Shown: piece by piece, positions 13,776 through 24,343 of the stretch
How the letters are laid out: each line of letters begins with the position of its first letter
Position numbering within the stretch: position 1 is the stretch's first letter
Origin: Citrobacter werkmanii NBRC 105721
Lineage (GTDB): Bacteria > Pseudomonadota > Gammaproteobacteria > Enterobacterales > Enterobacteriaceae
DNA: 64,000 nt
Assembly: GCA_000759755.1 (NCBI GenBank)
Contig: BBMW01000009.1
Span: forward strand, 496,001 to 560,000
Direction: 5' to 3'
Program-made: the position numbers and the translations under genes
The notes under the pieces: generated by a model
What the model was told of the DNA's origin: nothing
Databases searched by the model: none
The model's input: the letters and a program-made list of their open reading frames with translations, nothing else

Positions 13776-15650
13776 TCAGGACACCAGCAGCTGGTTCATA
13801 CGACGGATGAACTGGTTAGGATCTTCCAGCGTGCCGCGTTCGGCGAAGAGAGCCTGATCCAGCAGCAGTTCAACCCACTCTTTAAACTGCGTTTCGTCCT
13901 GGGTATCCGCCGTGCGTTTTACCAGCACGTGGTCCGGGTTGAGTTCAAAGATATATTTCACGTCCGGTACGGTCTGACCTGCAGCAGCGAACAGCTTCGC
14001 CATCTGGGTGCTCATTTCGTCCGCATCGGTGGTGACGATGGCCGGCGTGTCAGTCAGACGGTGGGTCAGACGCACTTCTTTGACGCGATCGCCCAGCAAG
14101 GTTTTCACGCGTTCAACGAACGGCGTCAGCGCTTTTTCCGCTTCTTTCGCGCTCTCGTCCACTTCATCCGCCAGTTTATCGATGGACTCGTCGGCTTTCG
14201 CAACGGACTGGAACGGCTTGCCGTCGAACTCGGTCAGGTAGTTCATCATCCACTCATCGATGCGGTCAGAAAGCAGCAGGACTTCAATGCCTTTCTTACG
14301 CAGCAGTTCCAGGTGCGGGCTGCTCTTCGCCGCCGCATAGCTGTCGGCAGTGATGTAGTAGATCTTCTCCTGCCCTTCTTTCATGCGGGAGATATAGTCT
14401 TCCAGCGACACGGTCTGTGCGGAGGAGTCTGTGTGCGTAGACGCGAAGCGCATCAGCTTAGCGATAGTTTCCTGATTGGCGTGGTCTTCCGCCGGACCTT
14501 CTTTCAGCACCAGGCCGAACTGTTTCCAGAAGGTCTGGTATTTTTCGGCGTCATCTTTCGCCAGTTTTTCCAGCATCTGCAACACGCGTTTGGTCAGCGC
14601 GCTGCGCAGGTTACGGGTGACGGTGCTGTCCTGCAGGATCTCGCGGGAAACGTTCAGCGGCAGATCGTTGGAATCTATCAGGCCGCGCACAAAGCGCAGA
14701 TAGTTCGGCATAAACTGCTCGGCGTCGTCCATGATGAACACACGCTGAACGTACAGTTTCAGACCATGCTTGTGATCGCGGTTCCACATATCCCACGGCG
14801 CCTGCGACGGAATGTACAACAGGCTGGTGTATTCCTGCTTACCTTCCACACGGTTGTGGCTCCAGGTCAGCGGGTCAGTGAAGTCGTGGGCAATATGCTT
14901 GTAGAATTCGTTGTACTCGTCGTCTTTGATTTCCGACTTGTTACGGGTCCACAGCGCCTGCGCCTTGTTGATCTTTTCCCAGGAAACCACGGTCTCACCG
15001 TCTTTCTCTTCGGATTTTTCGATCTCGACCGGCAGCGCTATATGGTCGGAATATTTGCTGATGATGGAACGTACGCGCCAGTCATCAAGGAACTCGTCTT
15101 CGCCTTCGCGCAGATGCAAAGTGATTTCGGTGCCGCGATCGTCTTTGGTGATGTCGGCAACGGTGTATTCACCTTCGCCCGCAGATTCCCAGAACACGCC
15201 GTTCTCAGGCTTGTCGCCCGCAGCGCGGGTACGTACGGTCACTTTATCAGCCACGATAAACGCCGAGTAGAAGCCAACTCCGAACTGACCGATCAACTGA
15301 CTGTCTTTCGCCTGATCGGAGCCCATGGATTCGAGGAAAGATTTGGTACCGGATTTCGCAATGGTCCCCAGATGATCGATGACGTCATCGCGGTTCATCC
15401 CCACGCCGTTATCAGCAATGGTCAACGTACGCTTATCTTTATCGAAGGAAACACGCACGCGCAGTTCACCGTCACCCTCGTACAGATCCGGGTTAGACAG
15501 TGCACGGAAACGCAGCTTGTCTGCTGCATCTGAGGCGTTAGAGATAAGCTCACGCAGGAAGATTTCTTTATTGGAATACAGAGAATGGATCATCAGGTGC
15601 AGAAGCTGTTTTACTTCTGACTGAAAACCACGAGTTTCTTGTCCTTTCAT
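13776..15650 (-). CDS. htpG: Hsp90-family chaperone HtpG
   Basis: HtpG is the bacterial Hsp90, an ATP-dependent cytosolic chaperone of 624 aa. The N-terminal GHKL ATPase domain shows ELISNASDA (residues about 35-43), DNGVGM and the [11 protein letters not shown] lid. The middle domain contains the conserved Arg-containing segment [11 protein letters not shown]. The C-terminal domain mediates dimerisation. A sigma-32 promoter sits upstream, as expected for a heat-shock gene. Confidence 0.98.
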   Translation of the reverse strand: MKGQETRGFQSEVKQLLHLMIHSLYSNKEIFLRELISNASDAADKLRFRALSNPDLYEGDGELRVRVSFDKDKRTLTIADNGVGMNRDDVIDHLGTIAKSGTKSFLESMGSDQAKDSQLIGQFGVGFYSAFIVADKVTVRTRAAGDKPENGVFWESAGEGEYTVADITKDDRGTEITLHLREGEDEFLDDWRVRSIISKYSDHIALPVEIEKSEEKDGETVVSWEKINKAQALWTRNKSEIKDDEYNEFYKHIAHDFTDPLTWSHNRVEGKQEYTSLLYIPSQAPWDMWNRDHKHGLKLYVQRVFIMDDAEQFMPNYLRFVRGLIDSNDLPLNVSREILQDSTVTRNLRSALTKRVLQMLEKLAKDDAEKYQTFWKQFGLVLKEGPAEDHANQETIAKLMRFASTHTDSSAQTVSLEDYISRMKEGQEKIYYITADSYAAAKSSPHLELLRKKGIEVLLLSDRIDEWMMNYLTEFDGKPFQSVAKADESIDKLADEVDESAKEAEKALTPFVERVKTLLGDRVKEVRLTHRLTDTPAIVTTDADEMSTQMAKLFAAAGQTVPDVKYIFELNPDHVLVKRTADTQDETQFKEWVELLLDQALFAERGTLEDPNQFIRRMNQLLVS

Positions 15651-15702
15651 GTAGATCTACCTCAACAATGCCATTTTCAATGGTAAAAACACGTTGAGGG
15701 TG

Positions 15703-15731
15703 AAATGGGGACAAGCGGGAAAGATTTCAAG
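15703..15731 (-). promoter_or_regulatory. Sigma-32 heat-shock promoter of htpG
   Basis: On the minus strand, CTTGAAA (15731-15725) is followed after 14 nt by CCCCATTT (15710-15703). This matches the sigma-32 consensus CTTGAAA-N(13-15)-CCCCATNT. The promoter is about 50 nt upstream of the htpG start codon. Confidence 0.85.
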
Positions 15732-15760
15732 CGGAAGCCGCCGTCGCGGCCTCCGTTTGT

Positions 15761-16365
15761 TCAGAATTTAATCTTGTGACGCCCAGCCAGAGAGTGCGAC
15801 AGCGTGGTGCCGTCGACCATTTCCAGCTCGCCGCCGACCGGTACGCCATGGGCGATACGGCTGGCTTCAACGCCATACTGCATGCAAAGCTCAGCAATAT
15901 AGTTGGCAGTCGCCTCTCCTTCGACCGTGGGATTGGTCGCGAGGATCAGTTCGTTGATTTGCTCAGACGCCAGTCGCTGTTCAAGGCGATCCAGCCCGAT
16001 ATCATCAGGGCCAATACCGTCCAGCGGCGACAGGTGCCCCATCAGCACGAAGTAACGTCCAGAAAATTGGCCGGTTTGCTCAATGGCATAGATGTCCGCC
16101 GGACTCTCCACCACGCAAATCTGACCATTTTCCTGACGACGCGGGTTCGAACAGATGTTACAGACGTCCTGCTCTGTGAAGGTGCGGCAATCGGCACAGT
16201 GGCCGATTTCCGACATCGCCTTCGTTAACGCCTGCGCCAGACGCATCCCGCCGCTGCGATCGCGCTGAAGTAGCGTGAACGCCATGCGCTGCGCAGACTT
16301 CGGGCCAACGCCCGGCAGACAGCGCAGTGCTTCCATAAGCTGAGTTAACAGCGGGCTGGTTTGCA

Positions 16366-16366
<1 letters not shown>
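15761..16366 (-). CDS. recR: Recombination mediator RecR
   Basis: RecR works with RecO and RecF to load RecA on SSB-coated gapped DNA. The 201-aa protein has an N-terminal helix-hairpin-helix ([14 protein letters not shown]), a Cys4 zinc finger (CADCRTF...CNIC) and a Toprim domain starting [13 protein letters not shown]. Its ATG overlaps the ybaB stop by one base, giving the classic dnaX-ybaB-recR operon with translational coupling. Confidence 0.98.
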
Positions 16367-16710
<344 letters not shown>

Positions 16711-16752
16711 TCACGTTAAGGGATGACGACCGTCCAACCATCAGGCTGACGA

Positions 16753-18678
16753 TCAAATGGGGCGAATACTCTCTTCGTCCAGGTCTGCATCGAAAAAACG
16801 ACGCAACGTCTGAATGTTATTATCCGCAATAATCGACTCACGCGCCTGCGCGAGTTTCTCTTCATAAATGGCCTGACGCCACTCCAGCGGCGTGCGCACC
16901 GCTGGATTATCATCTTCAACGATGGTCAATTCAACCGTTGACCCCGTTAAGGTACTCAATGCTTCGGCCAGTTTTTGCTGCGCGCCGCTGGAATTAAGGT
17001 GCCGTTGTGTGGAACGCAGGTGCAGGCAAACCACGTTGCCATTCTCTTCTTTCCAGGCATTAAGCGCCACCTGCTCCACCAGTTTAGGCAGCGAAAGCTG
17101 GCTCACCTGAGCAGCCCAGGGATCGCGCTCAATGGCTTCTGCCGCCAGTTTTGCCGCCAGTTCCGGCGTTTTTTCATGCTCAAGAGCTTTTTTCAGTGCT
17201 TTCGGCGTGGCAACGACTTCTTTGACTTCGGCTACGGGATTGGTCGTTTTCCAGCGATACGCTTCCTTCTTCGCTGGCGCTTTTTCCAGCGCAGAAACGG
17301 CCGGACGCGCCTGAACACGTTCCGACACCGAAGCCAGTCTTTCCAGCGCAGCATTATTCACCGGCCGCGCGCGGGAAGCGGCTGCCGGTTCACTCTTTTT
17401 TGGTTTGGTTGCTCCCTGAGCGCGTTGCAGTTGGCTGCGCGCCGCCAGCACCTGGCTGGTGGCATCGGAGAGCGGCACATTCTGTTGCTGTTGCGCTGGC
17501 GCAGGCTGCTGCACCTGCGTCGGGGTCATCACCGCAGTGGGCGCGACGGGGGCAAACGACTGGCGTGGGACTTCAGGCTCCGGCAGCGGCATGCGCGGAT
17601 GAAAAGCCAGCGCACGCAGTAGCGTCATTTCGACACCCATTCGTCTGTCTGGTGCATACGGCAGTTCTTTGCGCCCAATTAATAGGGTTTGATAGTAAAG
17701 CTGTATATCGGTTGGCGGGACGATTCGCGCCAGTTCGCGCATACGCTGTTCAATGGCGGCCATATCGCTGCCGAGAGCAGCGGGCGAAAGTTGTACCATA
17801 GCAATGCGATGCAGCAAAGCCGACATCTCAACCAGCAGCGCTTCCCATTCAATACCCCGTGCGGCGGCATCGTTCACCAACGTCATAACGCGTTCGCCGT
17901 CAGCCGCGACAACCGCTTCAACCAGCGAGAGTGCCTGGTTATCGTCCAATGTGCCGAGCATGGTGCTGACCGCGTCGGTCGACACCAGACCATCGCCGCT
18001 GGCAATCGCCTGATCGGTCAGACTCAGCGCATCGCGCAGGCTGCCGTCCGCGGCGCGGGCCAGCAGTTGCAACGCGCGTGGCTCATGGGCGATATGCTCT
18101 TCTTTGAGGATATGCTCAAGCTGATGGCGAATTTGTTCAACATCCAACGCTTTAAGATGGAATTGCAGACAGCGCGACAGGATAGTCACCGGCAGCTTCT
18201 GCGGATCGGTGGTCGCCAGCAGGAATTTAACGTGCGCAGGCGGCTCTTCGAGTGTTTTCAGTAAGGCGTTAAAGCTGTGGCGCGACAGCATGTGCACTTC
18301 GTCGATCAAATAGACCTTGAAGCGACCGCGTGCGGGCGCGTACTGAACGTTATCCAGCAGATCGCGAGTGTCTTCGACTTTGGTGCGTGAGGCGGCATCG
18401 ATTTCAATCAGATCGACAAAACGCCCCTGCTCGATTTCACGGCAGTTATCGCACACGCCGCACGGCGTGGCGGTGATGCCGGTTTCACAGTTTAGTCCCT
18501 TCGCCAGCAAACGGGCGATAGAGGTTTTCCCGACGCCACGGGTGCCGGAAAACAGATAAGCATGATGAATACGCCCTAACGACAAGCCGTTCGCCAGTGC
18601 CGTCAGCACATGTTCCTGGCCGACGACGTCAGCAAAGGTTTGGGGGCGCCATTTTCGGGCTAAGACCTGATAACTCAT
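16753..18678 (-). CDS. dnaX: DNA polymerase III tau/gamma subunit DnaX
   Basis: DnaX is the clamp-loader ATPase subunit. Full-length tau (641 aa) also binds the polymerase core and DnaB. The Walker A motif GTRGVGKT is at residues 45-52. Zinc-binding Cys residues are C64, C73, C76 and C79, and DEVHM is the Walker B region. After about residue 380 comes a Pro/Gln/Ala-rich linker and then tau domains IV-V. A programmed -1 frameshift signal at 17360-17417 would give the shorter gamma product, here 429 aa. Confidence 0.97.
   Translation of the reverse strand: MSYQVLARKWRPQTFADVVGQEHVLTALANGLSLGRIHHAYLFSGTRGVGKTSIARLLAKGLNCETGITATPCGVCDNCREIEQGRFVDLIEIDAASRTKVEDTRDLLDNVQYAPARGRFKVYLIDEVHMLSRHSFNALLKTLEEPPAHVKFLLATTDPQKLPVTILSRCLQFHLKALDVEQIRHQLEHILKEEHIAHEPRALQLLARAADGSLRDALSLTDQAIASGDGLVSTDAVSTMLGTLDDNQALSLVEAVVAADGERVMTLVNDAAARGIEWEALLVEMSALLHRIAMVQLSPAALGSDMAAIEQRMRELARIVPPTDIQLYYQTLLIGRKELPYAPDRRMGVEMTLLRALAFHPRMPLPEPEVPRQSFAPVAPTAVMTPTQVQQPAPAQQQQNVPLSDATSQVLAARSQLQRAQGATKPKKSEPAAASRARPVNNAALERLASVSERVQARPAVSALEKAPAKKEAYRWKTTNPVAEVKEVVATPKALKKALEHEKTPELAAKLAAEAIERDPWAAQVSQLSLPKLVEQVALNAWKEENGNVVCLHLRSTQRHLNSSGAQQKLAEALSTLTGSTVELTIVEDDNPAVRTPLEWRQAIYEEKLAQARESIIADNNIQTLRRFFDADLDEESIRPI
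17360..17417 (-). promoter_or_regulatory. Programmed -1 ribosomal frameshift signal in dnaX
   Basis: Three elements stand in the known order on the minus strand. The first is a Shine-Dalgarno-like AGGGAGC (17417-17411). The slippery heptamer A AAA AAG follows (17401-17395, codons 427-428). The third is a G/C-rich stem-loop (17389-17360). After a -1 slip the ribosome reads GAG then TGA (17392-17390), ending gamma with one extra Glu at residue 429. This is the established E. coli mechanism for making gamma and tau from one gene. Confidence 0.92.
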
Positions 18679-18727
18679 TGGCAGGCTCTGAAAGGCTGGA
18701 GGGTGGATTCACAGGAGGATAATGCTA

Positions 18728-18758
18728 ACACAACCTCGCAGCGACGGCGAGGTTGTGT
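18728..18758. terminator. Strong stem-loop between apt and dnaX
   Basis: ACACAACCTCG pairs with CGAGGTTGTGT (11 bp) around a 9-nt loop, downstream of apt and upstream of dnaX. There is no clear T-run on the minus strand, so termination strength is uncertain. Confidence 0.55.
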
Positions 18759-18795
18759 GTCTCGGTATTACTTCAGCCGAGATGAGATAGCCGAC

Positions 18796-19347
18796 TTAGT
18801 GTCCCGGGAACGGAACCAGGCTATAACAGGTCAGCCCCTGTTTTTCCAGGCGCTGTTCGCCGCCCAGGTCAAACAGGTTAATGATAAAAGCAGCATCGGT
18901 CACTTCGCCACCCAGACGGCGGATCAGTTTCACGGTGGCTTCAATCGTGCCGCCGGTTGCCAGCAGGTCGTCCACAACCAGTACCTTATCGCCCGGTTTG
19001 ATGGCATCAACGTGGATTTCCAGCTGATCGGTGCCGTATTCCAGCTCATAGCTCTCGGCGATCACTTCACGCGGAAGCTTGCGGGGTTTACGTACCGGAA
19101 CAAAGCCGACGCCCAGACCCAATGCTACCGGCGCGCCAAACAGAAAGCCACGCGCTTCGGTGCCAACCACTTTAGTGATACCCGCATTTTTGTAGCGTTC
19201 AACCAGCAATTCAATGCTGAGGGCGTAGGCTTTCGGGTCTTCCAGTAAGCTGGTGACATCGCGAAAAAGAATGCCCGGTTTCGGGTAGTCGTGGATGCTT
19301 TTGATGCTATTTTTGAGAAACTCAAGCTGCTGTGCAGTCGCGGTCAT
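18796..19347 (-). CDS. apt: Adenine phosphoribosyltransferase
   Basis: Apt salvages adenine with PRPP to make AMP. The 183-aa protein has the type-I PRTase PRPP-binding loop [13 protein letters not shown], and the N-terminal [13 protein letters not shown] segment is typical of the family. Length equals E. coli Apt, and apt lies directly upstream of the dnaX operon in the same orientation, as in E. coli. Confidence 0.98.
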   Translation of the reverse strand: MTATAQQLEFLKNSIKSIHDYPKPGILFRDVTSLLEDPKAYALSIELLVERYKNAGITKVVGTEARGFLFGAPVALGLGVGFVPVRKPRKLPREVIAESYELEYGTDQLEIHVDAIKPGDKVLVVDDLLATGGTIEATVKLIRRLGGEVTDAAFIINLFDLGGEQRLEKQGLTCYSLVPFPGH

Positions 19348-19396
19348 AAGTTTGTGCCTGATTAATTCGGTATTACTTCACGGCGCACTATACACT

Positions 19397-19509
19397 TCAT
19401 CCTTCAAGCTACCTCTTTGTTGGCTGCCTTCATTCATCCCAGTCACTTACTGATGTAAGCTCCGGGGATTCATTCAGTTGCCGCCTCGACGTACCTTGAA
19501 TGATTTTGT
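19397..19509. repeat. ERIC (IRU) element upstream of apt
   Basis: The stretch contains the ERIC core as GATGTAAGCTCC-GGGGATTCA beside CAGTCACTTACTG. The outer ends are imperfectly inverted (CCTTCAAGCTACCTC against GACGTACCTTGAATG). Length (about 113 bp) and palindromic architecture fit an enterobacterial repetitive intergenic consensus element. It lies in the 277-bp gap between apt and ybaN, which otherwise shows only a probable apt promoter region. Confidence 0.85.
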
Positions 19510-19624
19510 GTCTATATTAAGGGCCAGGGTTACATTTGCTTAACCTTTGACCACCTGCGCCTGTGCTCGAAAACGGTCGAATTTACTGGCTGTGAGAGAC
19601 AATTGCAACAGCGATTATTGCGCT

Positions 19625-20002
19625 TTACTGCTTTTGTTGTTTTTCATCAATCACCGGGATCCGCCACATAAAAATCAGTAAACAGGCGAGAATAACCAGC
19701 AGCAGGCCGCGTACCCACATCATATTGACCAGCCACAGTGAAATACCAAACGTCACCAGGATCAACAAAATAGCGCGCGGCTTTGCTCCCGGCGGCATCG
19801 CACGGTGTTTTTGCCAATGGCGCAGATACCCGCCGAACCACGAACGATACAACAGCCAGTCGTGAAAACGCGGCGATGAGCGGGCAAAACACCAGGCAGC
19901 CAGCAGGATAAACGGCGTCGTGGGCAATAGCGGCAATACAACGCCCAACGTTCCTAATACTACCGCTAGCCAGCCAATGATGATTAGAATAATGCGTTGC
20001 AT
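19625..20002 (-). CDS. ybaN: Inner-membrane DUF454 protein YbaN
   Basis: The 125-aa membrane protein of the DUF454 family has three or four hydrophobic segments: residues about 4-34 (split by a Pro-rich turn LPLLPTTPF) and about 76-115. The motif CFARSSPRFHDWL is highly conserved in the family. Function is not established. The ATG at 20002 (MQRIILIII) matches E. coli YbaN; an upstream in-frame start would add six residues. It is divergent from priC. Confidence 0.93.
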   Translation of the reverse strand: MQRIILIIIGWLAVVLGTLGVVLPLLPTTPFILLAAWCFARSSPRFHDWLLYRSWFGGYLRHWQKHRAMPPGAKPRAILLILVTFGISLWLVNMMWVRGLLLVILACLLIFMWRIPVIDEKQQKQ

Positions 20003-20071
20003 AATATGAGTACTTAACACAGAGAATCGCTACTTTAGCATAACAGTTCTCATTTTCATCGGAGTGTTGTC

Positions 20072-20599
20072 GTGAAAACCGTCATGCTGCTACAGACGCT
20101 CGAAAACCAGCTTAACCGCCTGCGACAGCGTTGTGCCCCGTTGGCGCATCATACAACGCTTAGCGCCCGCTTTGACAGGCATCTGTTTCACACTCGCAGT
20201 ACGTTACTGCAGGCTTGTCTGGATGAAGCAGAAGAAAATCTTAAGGCCCTACGCCGCGCGGTTGATCAGCAACAACTACCACAAATTAGCTGGCTTGCGG
20301 AACATCTTGCCTCACAGTTAGAGGCGATTTCACGCGAAACCACCAGCTGGTCGCTCAGAGAGTGGGACTGCGCCTCTCCCGGTCTGGCGCGTTGGCAGCG
20401 CAAGCGGGTTCAACACCAGGAGTTTGAACGCCGGCTGGTTGAAATGACGCGTGAACGCAAAGAGCGCCTGGCTCAGGCTACTGGCTTTGAAGAACAGCAA
20501 AAACTGCATCGTGAAGTAGAAGCATTCGAAGCGCGACTCGCGCGCTGTCGTCATGCACTGGCAAGAATAGAAAATGTGCTGGCGCGTTTAACCCGTTAA
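20072..20599 (+). CDS. priC: Primosomal replication protein N'' PriC
   Basis: PriC directs PriA-independent replication restart by remodelling SSB and loading DnaB at stalled forks. The 175-aa product is rich in Arg/Lys and Gln, with conserved [10 protein letters not shown] and [17 protein letters not shown] segments. It starts with GTG at 20072, preceded by CGGAG. It is followed after 14 bp by ybaM, probably in the same operon. Confidence 0.95.
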   Translation: MKTVMLLQTLENQLNRLRQRCAPLAHHTTLSARFDRHLFHTRSTLLQACLDEAEENLKALRRAVDQQQLPQISWLAEHLASQLEAISRETTSWSLREWDCASPGLARWQRKRVQHQEFERRLVEMTRERKERLAQATGFEEQQKLHREVEAFEARLARCRHALARIENVLARLTR

Positions 20600-20613
20600 T
20601 ACCCGGAGAATTT

Positions 20614-20775
20614 ATGTCATTAGAGAACGCCCCGGACGAGGTCAAACTGGCCGTCGACCTGATTGTTTTACTTGAGGAAAATCAGGTTGCGCCTGAGACC
20701 GTGCTGAAGGCGCTAGAGATTATTAAACGGGATTACGAAAGGAAGCAGCTCTCTTCTTCTAAAAAAGCGCTATAG
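20614..20775 (+). CDS. ybaM: Small DUF2496 protein YbaM
   Basis: This is a 53-aa protein starting [20 protein letters not shown] and ending in a Lys-rich tail. It has the same length and start as E. coli YbaM (DUF2496), whose function is not known. The ATG follows CCGGAGAA at good spacing, 14 bp after the priC stop, implying cotranscription. Confidence 0.93.
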   Translation: MSLENAPDEVKLAVDLIVLLEENQVAPETVLKALEIIKRDYERKQLSSSKKAL

Positions 20776-20781
20776 CTGAAA

Positions 20782-20840
20782 TGCCTGATGGCGTTGCACT
20801 TATCAGGCCTACGAATGAATCAAAGCTCGCAGGCCTGATG
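20782..20840. repeat. REP-like palindrome between ybaM and mscK
   Basis: TGCCTGATGGCG...TATCAGGCC and GCAGGCCTGATG form a degenerate BIME between the convergent genes ybaM and mscK. Confidence 0.6.
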
Positions 20841-20850
20841 ATTTTTTCTA

Positions 20851-23800
20851 TTAACCTACCGAAGGCGTCGGATCGTCACCCTTGATGATGTCACGCTTAA
20901 CCTCGGTCACAGTGTCCCCTTTCGCATTATGCAGGTGCACTTCGAGCTGGTTAAAGGCGATATCAATGTCATTTTCACGGCACAAACGATCGACCGCACG
21001 GTTAAGTTCGTCAACCGTATGGCTACGATCGCGCAGTTCACGCACGTATAAACGCAGCTCATGATCCAACGTGCTGGCACCAAAGGCGGTAAAGAACACC
21101 GCTGGCTCCGGATCGTGCATCACTTTCGGATGTTCCATCGCCGCCTGCAGCAGCACTTTCTTCACTTTCTCCAGATCCGAACCGTAGGCCACACCAATGC
21201 GGATCACCAGACGCGTAGTGGTATCGGAAAGCGACCAGTTGATCAAACGCTCCGTCACAAAGGCTTTGTTCGGGATGATCACCTCTTTGCGATCAAAGTC
21301 GGTAATGGTGGTGGCACGGATACGGATCTTGCTGACCGTTCCCGAGAATGTTCCGATGGTCACGGTATCGCCGATACGTACCGGGCGCTCAAACAGAATA
21401 ATCAGACCGGAAACAAAGTTACCGAAAATCTCCTGCAAACCAAAACCAAGACCAACCGACAAAGCTGCGGCCAGCCACTGTAGTTTATCCCACGAGACGC
21501 CGAGCGAACCGAAGACCGTCATCGCACCGATAGCGATGATCGCATAGTTAAGAATGGTGGTAATCGCATACGACGCCCCCTGGCGCATTTTCAGTCGCGA
21601 GAGTACCAGCACTTCCAACAGGCCGGGTAAGTTGCGGATCAGCGCCCATGCGACCATTGACGCAATAATCGCAAACAGCAGACTGCCCATGGTGACGCTT
21701 TTCACCACTGCGGCCCCCGCTTCTGTAGCGTTATAATGCCAGAGCGTAATGCTGTCGAGGTAACTGAACACGGTGATCAAATCGGACCAAATTGCCCAGA
21801 ACAGAACACCAAACAAGGCAACCATCACCAGCATGGTGATACGCAAGGTTTGCTGGTTAACCTGCTCCAGCGCAATGGTCGGCTCTTCTTGCGGTTCTGC
21901 GCCTTCAGCCCCTTCTTTCACCAGGTTCTGACGACGCGCTAACGCACGACGCCAGGCGATGCGCCGCGCCGCTACGCTCAACCCGCGAAGTACCGTCTGA
22001 TACAACAAGTTCCAGACAATAACCAGATAAACCGTTTCAATCCAGCGCCCCGACAAGCGCAGCGTGGTATAGAAATACCCTGTCGCCGTCAGCACCATCA
22101 ATGCGATAGGGATAATAGACAGCACGGTAATGGTGACCAGACGCAGACCATGCGACTCTTTGTCACGCCAGCTTTCACGGCACATTGGCCATACCAGGAA
22201 GGCGATCAGCAACAGATTGAGGAAAATGACGGACTGACCAAGCACATCATCCATCAAATTGAGCGGTGACAGTTCAGCAACAACCGACCAGAAGTTAAGC
22301 GGTAACAACGCCAGGCTAATACGCACAATCTGGCGACGCCAGTGGCTGGTTTGCTTTGCAGGCATGCCAAAATGGCGTATCGCCACGCCATCTTTTTCCA
22401 GCACCTTCCAGCACAGACCAAACACCAGCCAGAAGACGGTCATCTTTTTACTGAACGCCCACAGCAGGTCGCTGATATTCAGCTGCATGGTAAGCAGAAT
22501 CAGACCCACGGCGAGGATAATCAGACAGGCCGGCAGCGCTCTGATGAGATCGATCAGTATTGCTTTTGGCGTATTGAGCTGACTGTCATTACGCAGGTTG
22601 CCTACCGCAGCGGCTAATTTCGCCTGATATTCTTTCAGCCATTTCAAACGCCAGCGGATTAACCCGGCGATGAGCAGCAGCGGCAACCCTGCGAGGAATG
22701 CAATAAATACCGCTGGCCAGGCTTTTTCCCAGTTCACGGTGATTTTCATCGATTTAAACTGGTCTTTCAGCGTTTGCGGGAAGGCTTTGATCCAGTCCCA
22801 GTCCATTGGGCGGTTACTGTTAACCCAAAAAATTTGCTGGGTGAGGATCCCTTTCAGGTTTTTTGACACGCTCATCAACTGCTGCTGGTTGATTTGCAGG
22901 TTAATCGCCATCATCAACTGGTTACCCAGTTGCTTATTCAGTTGATCCAATAGCTCCCGGCGCATATCCACGACCTGCAGCAGGGCATCATGAACTTCAC
23001 CGTTGACTTCGCTGCTGTGCCCTTCTTCCAGTTTGGCGACAAACGCATCATTCTGGAACAGGGCGTCACGTTGCTGATTGACCTCGAACTGCTCCAGACG
23101 CAAATCGGCGATCCGGTTGGTCATATCGGCAAGCTCATCTGCCGACGGCAGCGTTTGTTGCTGCTGGTACAGAATACGTGACAGCAGCAGACTGCCTTTC
23201 AGGACAGCGATCTGCTCTTTAATATTGCGTTCGGATTGCAGCGCGCGATCGAGCCAGTTTTTGACCTTAATGTTTTGCTGCATCAGGTTATTGCCGTTTT
23301 CGGTCGCGGCGATTAGACGCTGGCTAAGCTGATGGTTGACGTCCAGTTCCTGCTTCACTAACGGATTAGACTGAATACGCTCAGCTTCGTCAGGCGATAC
23401 CGCTTCCTGCGCCGTCTTTTCGGTTAACGTCAGTCGTTTGCTGTTTACCGCTTCTTGCAGGAGCTGGAGCTGGTGTTCAAGACGATTGCTGTTTGCCGTC
23501 ACGTAATCGCGTTGTTTTTGCAAGGTGTCCTGCAAAATCGTATTACCTTCAAGGCTTTTACGTTGTTGGTCGATCTGCGCGTTCAGGAGCGCCTGCTGTG
23601 CCTGCAGCAGGACCTGCTGGCTGGGGCGCAACGCCGCCTCACCCACGTTATTACCATCAAGCCGATTGCGGATTTGCTGCATTTGCTGCGACGCGGTGTA
23701 CATCGCATTTTGCACGCGCTCTGGCTGAGTCTGCAGTGATACCAGTTGGCTGTTATAAGCGGCCAAATCGTTTTGCGCGCTTTGCAGGTCATCCAATACC

Positions 23801-24216
23801 TGCGCCACGCGCGACTCCAGCTGGCGTAAGGAGAGCGTACTCAGCGTTTTTCGCGTTTCATCGTCATTATCAACATCGCTGAGCGAATTTAACGCATCCA
23901 TTGCCTGACGCATTTTTTCCGGCGCCTCGGCAACTTTCTGCCGAAGCTGTACGGTCTCATCTTTCACGCGATCGATTTTATCCAGCGTGGCGATGGTATC
24001 GGTCAGATCCTGCTGAACCAGCTTATCCTGCGCGGAGAGATCTTTTTGTTTATTCAGCGCGTCCAGCTGGCTCTGAATATCCGCTTTCGTCGGCAGATCC
24101 CCACTCTGTTGCGCCCGTGCAAATGCTGACGACTGGCAAGAAAGCAATAGAATGAAGAAAAGAAAGGTAATAGCAATAAGATGCTGTGAACGTTTATAGA
24201 GCTGCAACATAGTCAT
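20851..24216 (-). CDS. mscK: Potassium-dependent mechanosensitive channel MscK (KefA)
   Basis: MscK opens under membrane tension when external K+ is high, releasing solutes during hypo-osmotic shock. The 1121-aa protein starts with a signal peptide (hydrophobic 14-30, ending SAFARA). A long coiled-coil Gln/Leu-rich periplasmic domain (about 40-480) follows, then about eleven membrane segments. The C-terminal MscS core contains the pore-helix GLGFGLQEIFGNFVSGL and VRIGDTVTIG. The start MTMLQLYKR at 24216 aligns with E. coli (1120 aa); the extension to 24261 is not needed. Confidence 0.96.
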   Translation of the reverse strand: MTMLQLYKRSQHLIAITFLFFILLLSCQSSAFARAQQSGDLPTKADIQSQLDALNKQKDLSAQDKLVQQDLTDTIATLDKIDRVKDETVQLRQKVAEAPEKMRQAMDALNSLSDVDNDDETRKTLSTLSLRQLESRVAQVLDDLQSAQNDLAAYNSQLVSLQTQPERVQNAMYTASQQMQQIRNRLDGNNVGEAALRPSQQVLLQAQQALLNAQIDQQRKSLEGNTILQDTLQKQRDYVTANSNRLEHQLQLLQEAVNSKRLTLTEKTAQEAVSPDEAERIQSNPLVKQELDVNHQLSQRLIAATENGNNLMQQNIKVKNWLDRALQSERNIKEQIAVLKGSLLLSRILYQQQQTLPSADELADMTNRIADLRLEQFEVNQQRDALFQNDAFVAKLEEGHSSEVNGEVHDALLQVVDMRRELLDQLNKQLGNQLMMAINLQINQQQLMSVSKNLKGILTQQIFWVNSNRPMDWDWIKAFPQTLKDQFKSMKITVNWEKAWPAVFIAFLAGLPLLLIAGLIRWRLKWLKEYQAKLAAAVGNLRNDSQLNTPKAILIDLIRALPACLIILAVGLILLTMQLNISDLLWAFSKKMTVFWLVFGLCWKVLEKDGVAIRHFGMPAKQTSHWRRQIVRISLALLPLNFWSVVAELSPLNLMDDVLGQSVIFLNLLLIAFLVWPMCRESWRDKESHGLRLVTITVLSIIPIALMVLTATGYFYTTLRLSGRWIETVYLVIVWNLLYQTVLRGLSVAARRIAWRRALARRQNLVKEGAEGAEPQEEPTIALEQVNQQTLRITMLVMVALFGVLFWAIWSDLITVFSYLDSITLWHYNATEAGAAVVKSVTMGSLLFAIIASMVAWALIRNLPGLLEVLVLSRLKMRQGASYAITTILNYAIIAIGAMTVFGSLGVSWDKLQWLAAALSVGLGFGLQEIFGNFVSGLIILFERPVRIGDTVTIGTFSGTVSKIRIRATTITDFDRKEVIIPNKAFVTERLINWSLSDTTTRLVIRIGVAYGSDLEKVKKVLLQAAMEHPKVMHDPEPAVFFTAFGASTLDHELRLYVRELRDRSHTVDELNRAVDRLCRENDIDIAFNQLEVHLHNAKGDTVTEVKRDIIKGDDPTPSVG

Positions 24217-24343
24217 GAGAATGAACGTTTCTGAACCGGAAAAGTGACCGGAAATAGTCAAGCGGCAAGAATATCACGGCTGTGAGCGGCAGAATAGCAG
24301 CAGGCAAAACGACCAGGATAATTCCTGGTTCAGACAGCAAAAG

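Noticed and set aside
13929-15533. 534-codon open frame on the plus strand
   Set aside because: It lies entirely antisense to htpG, in a frame opened by the codon bias of that gene. It has no ribosome-binding site and low-complexity Phe/Arg/Gln composition.
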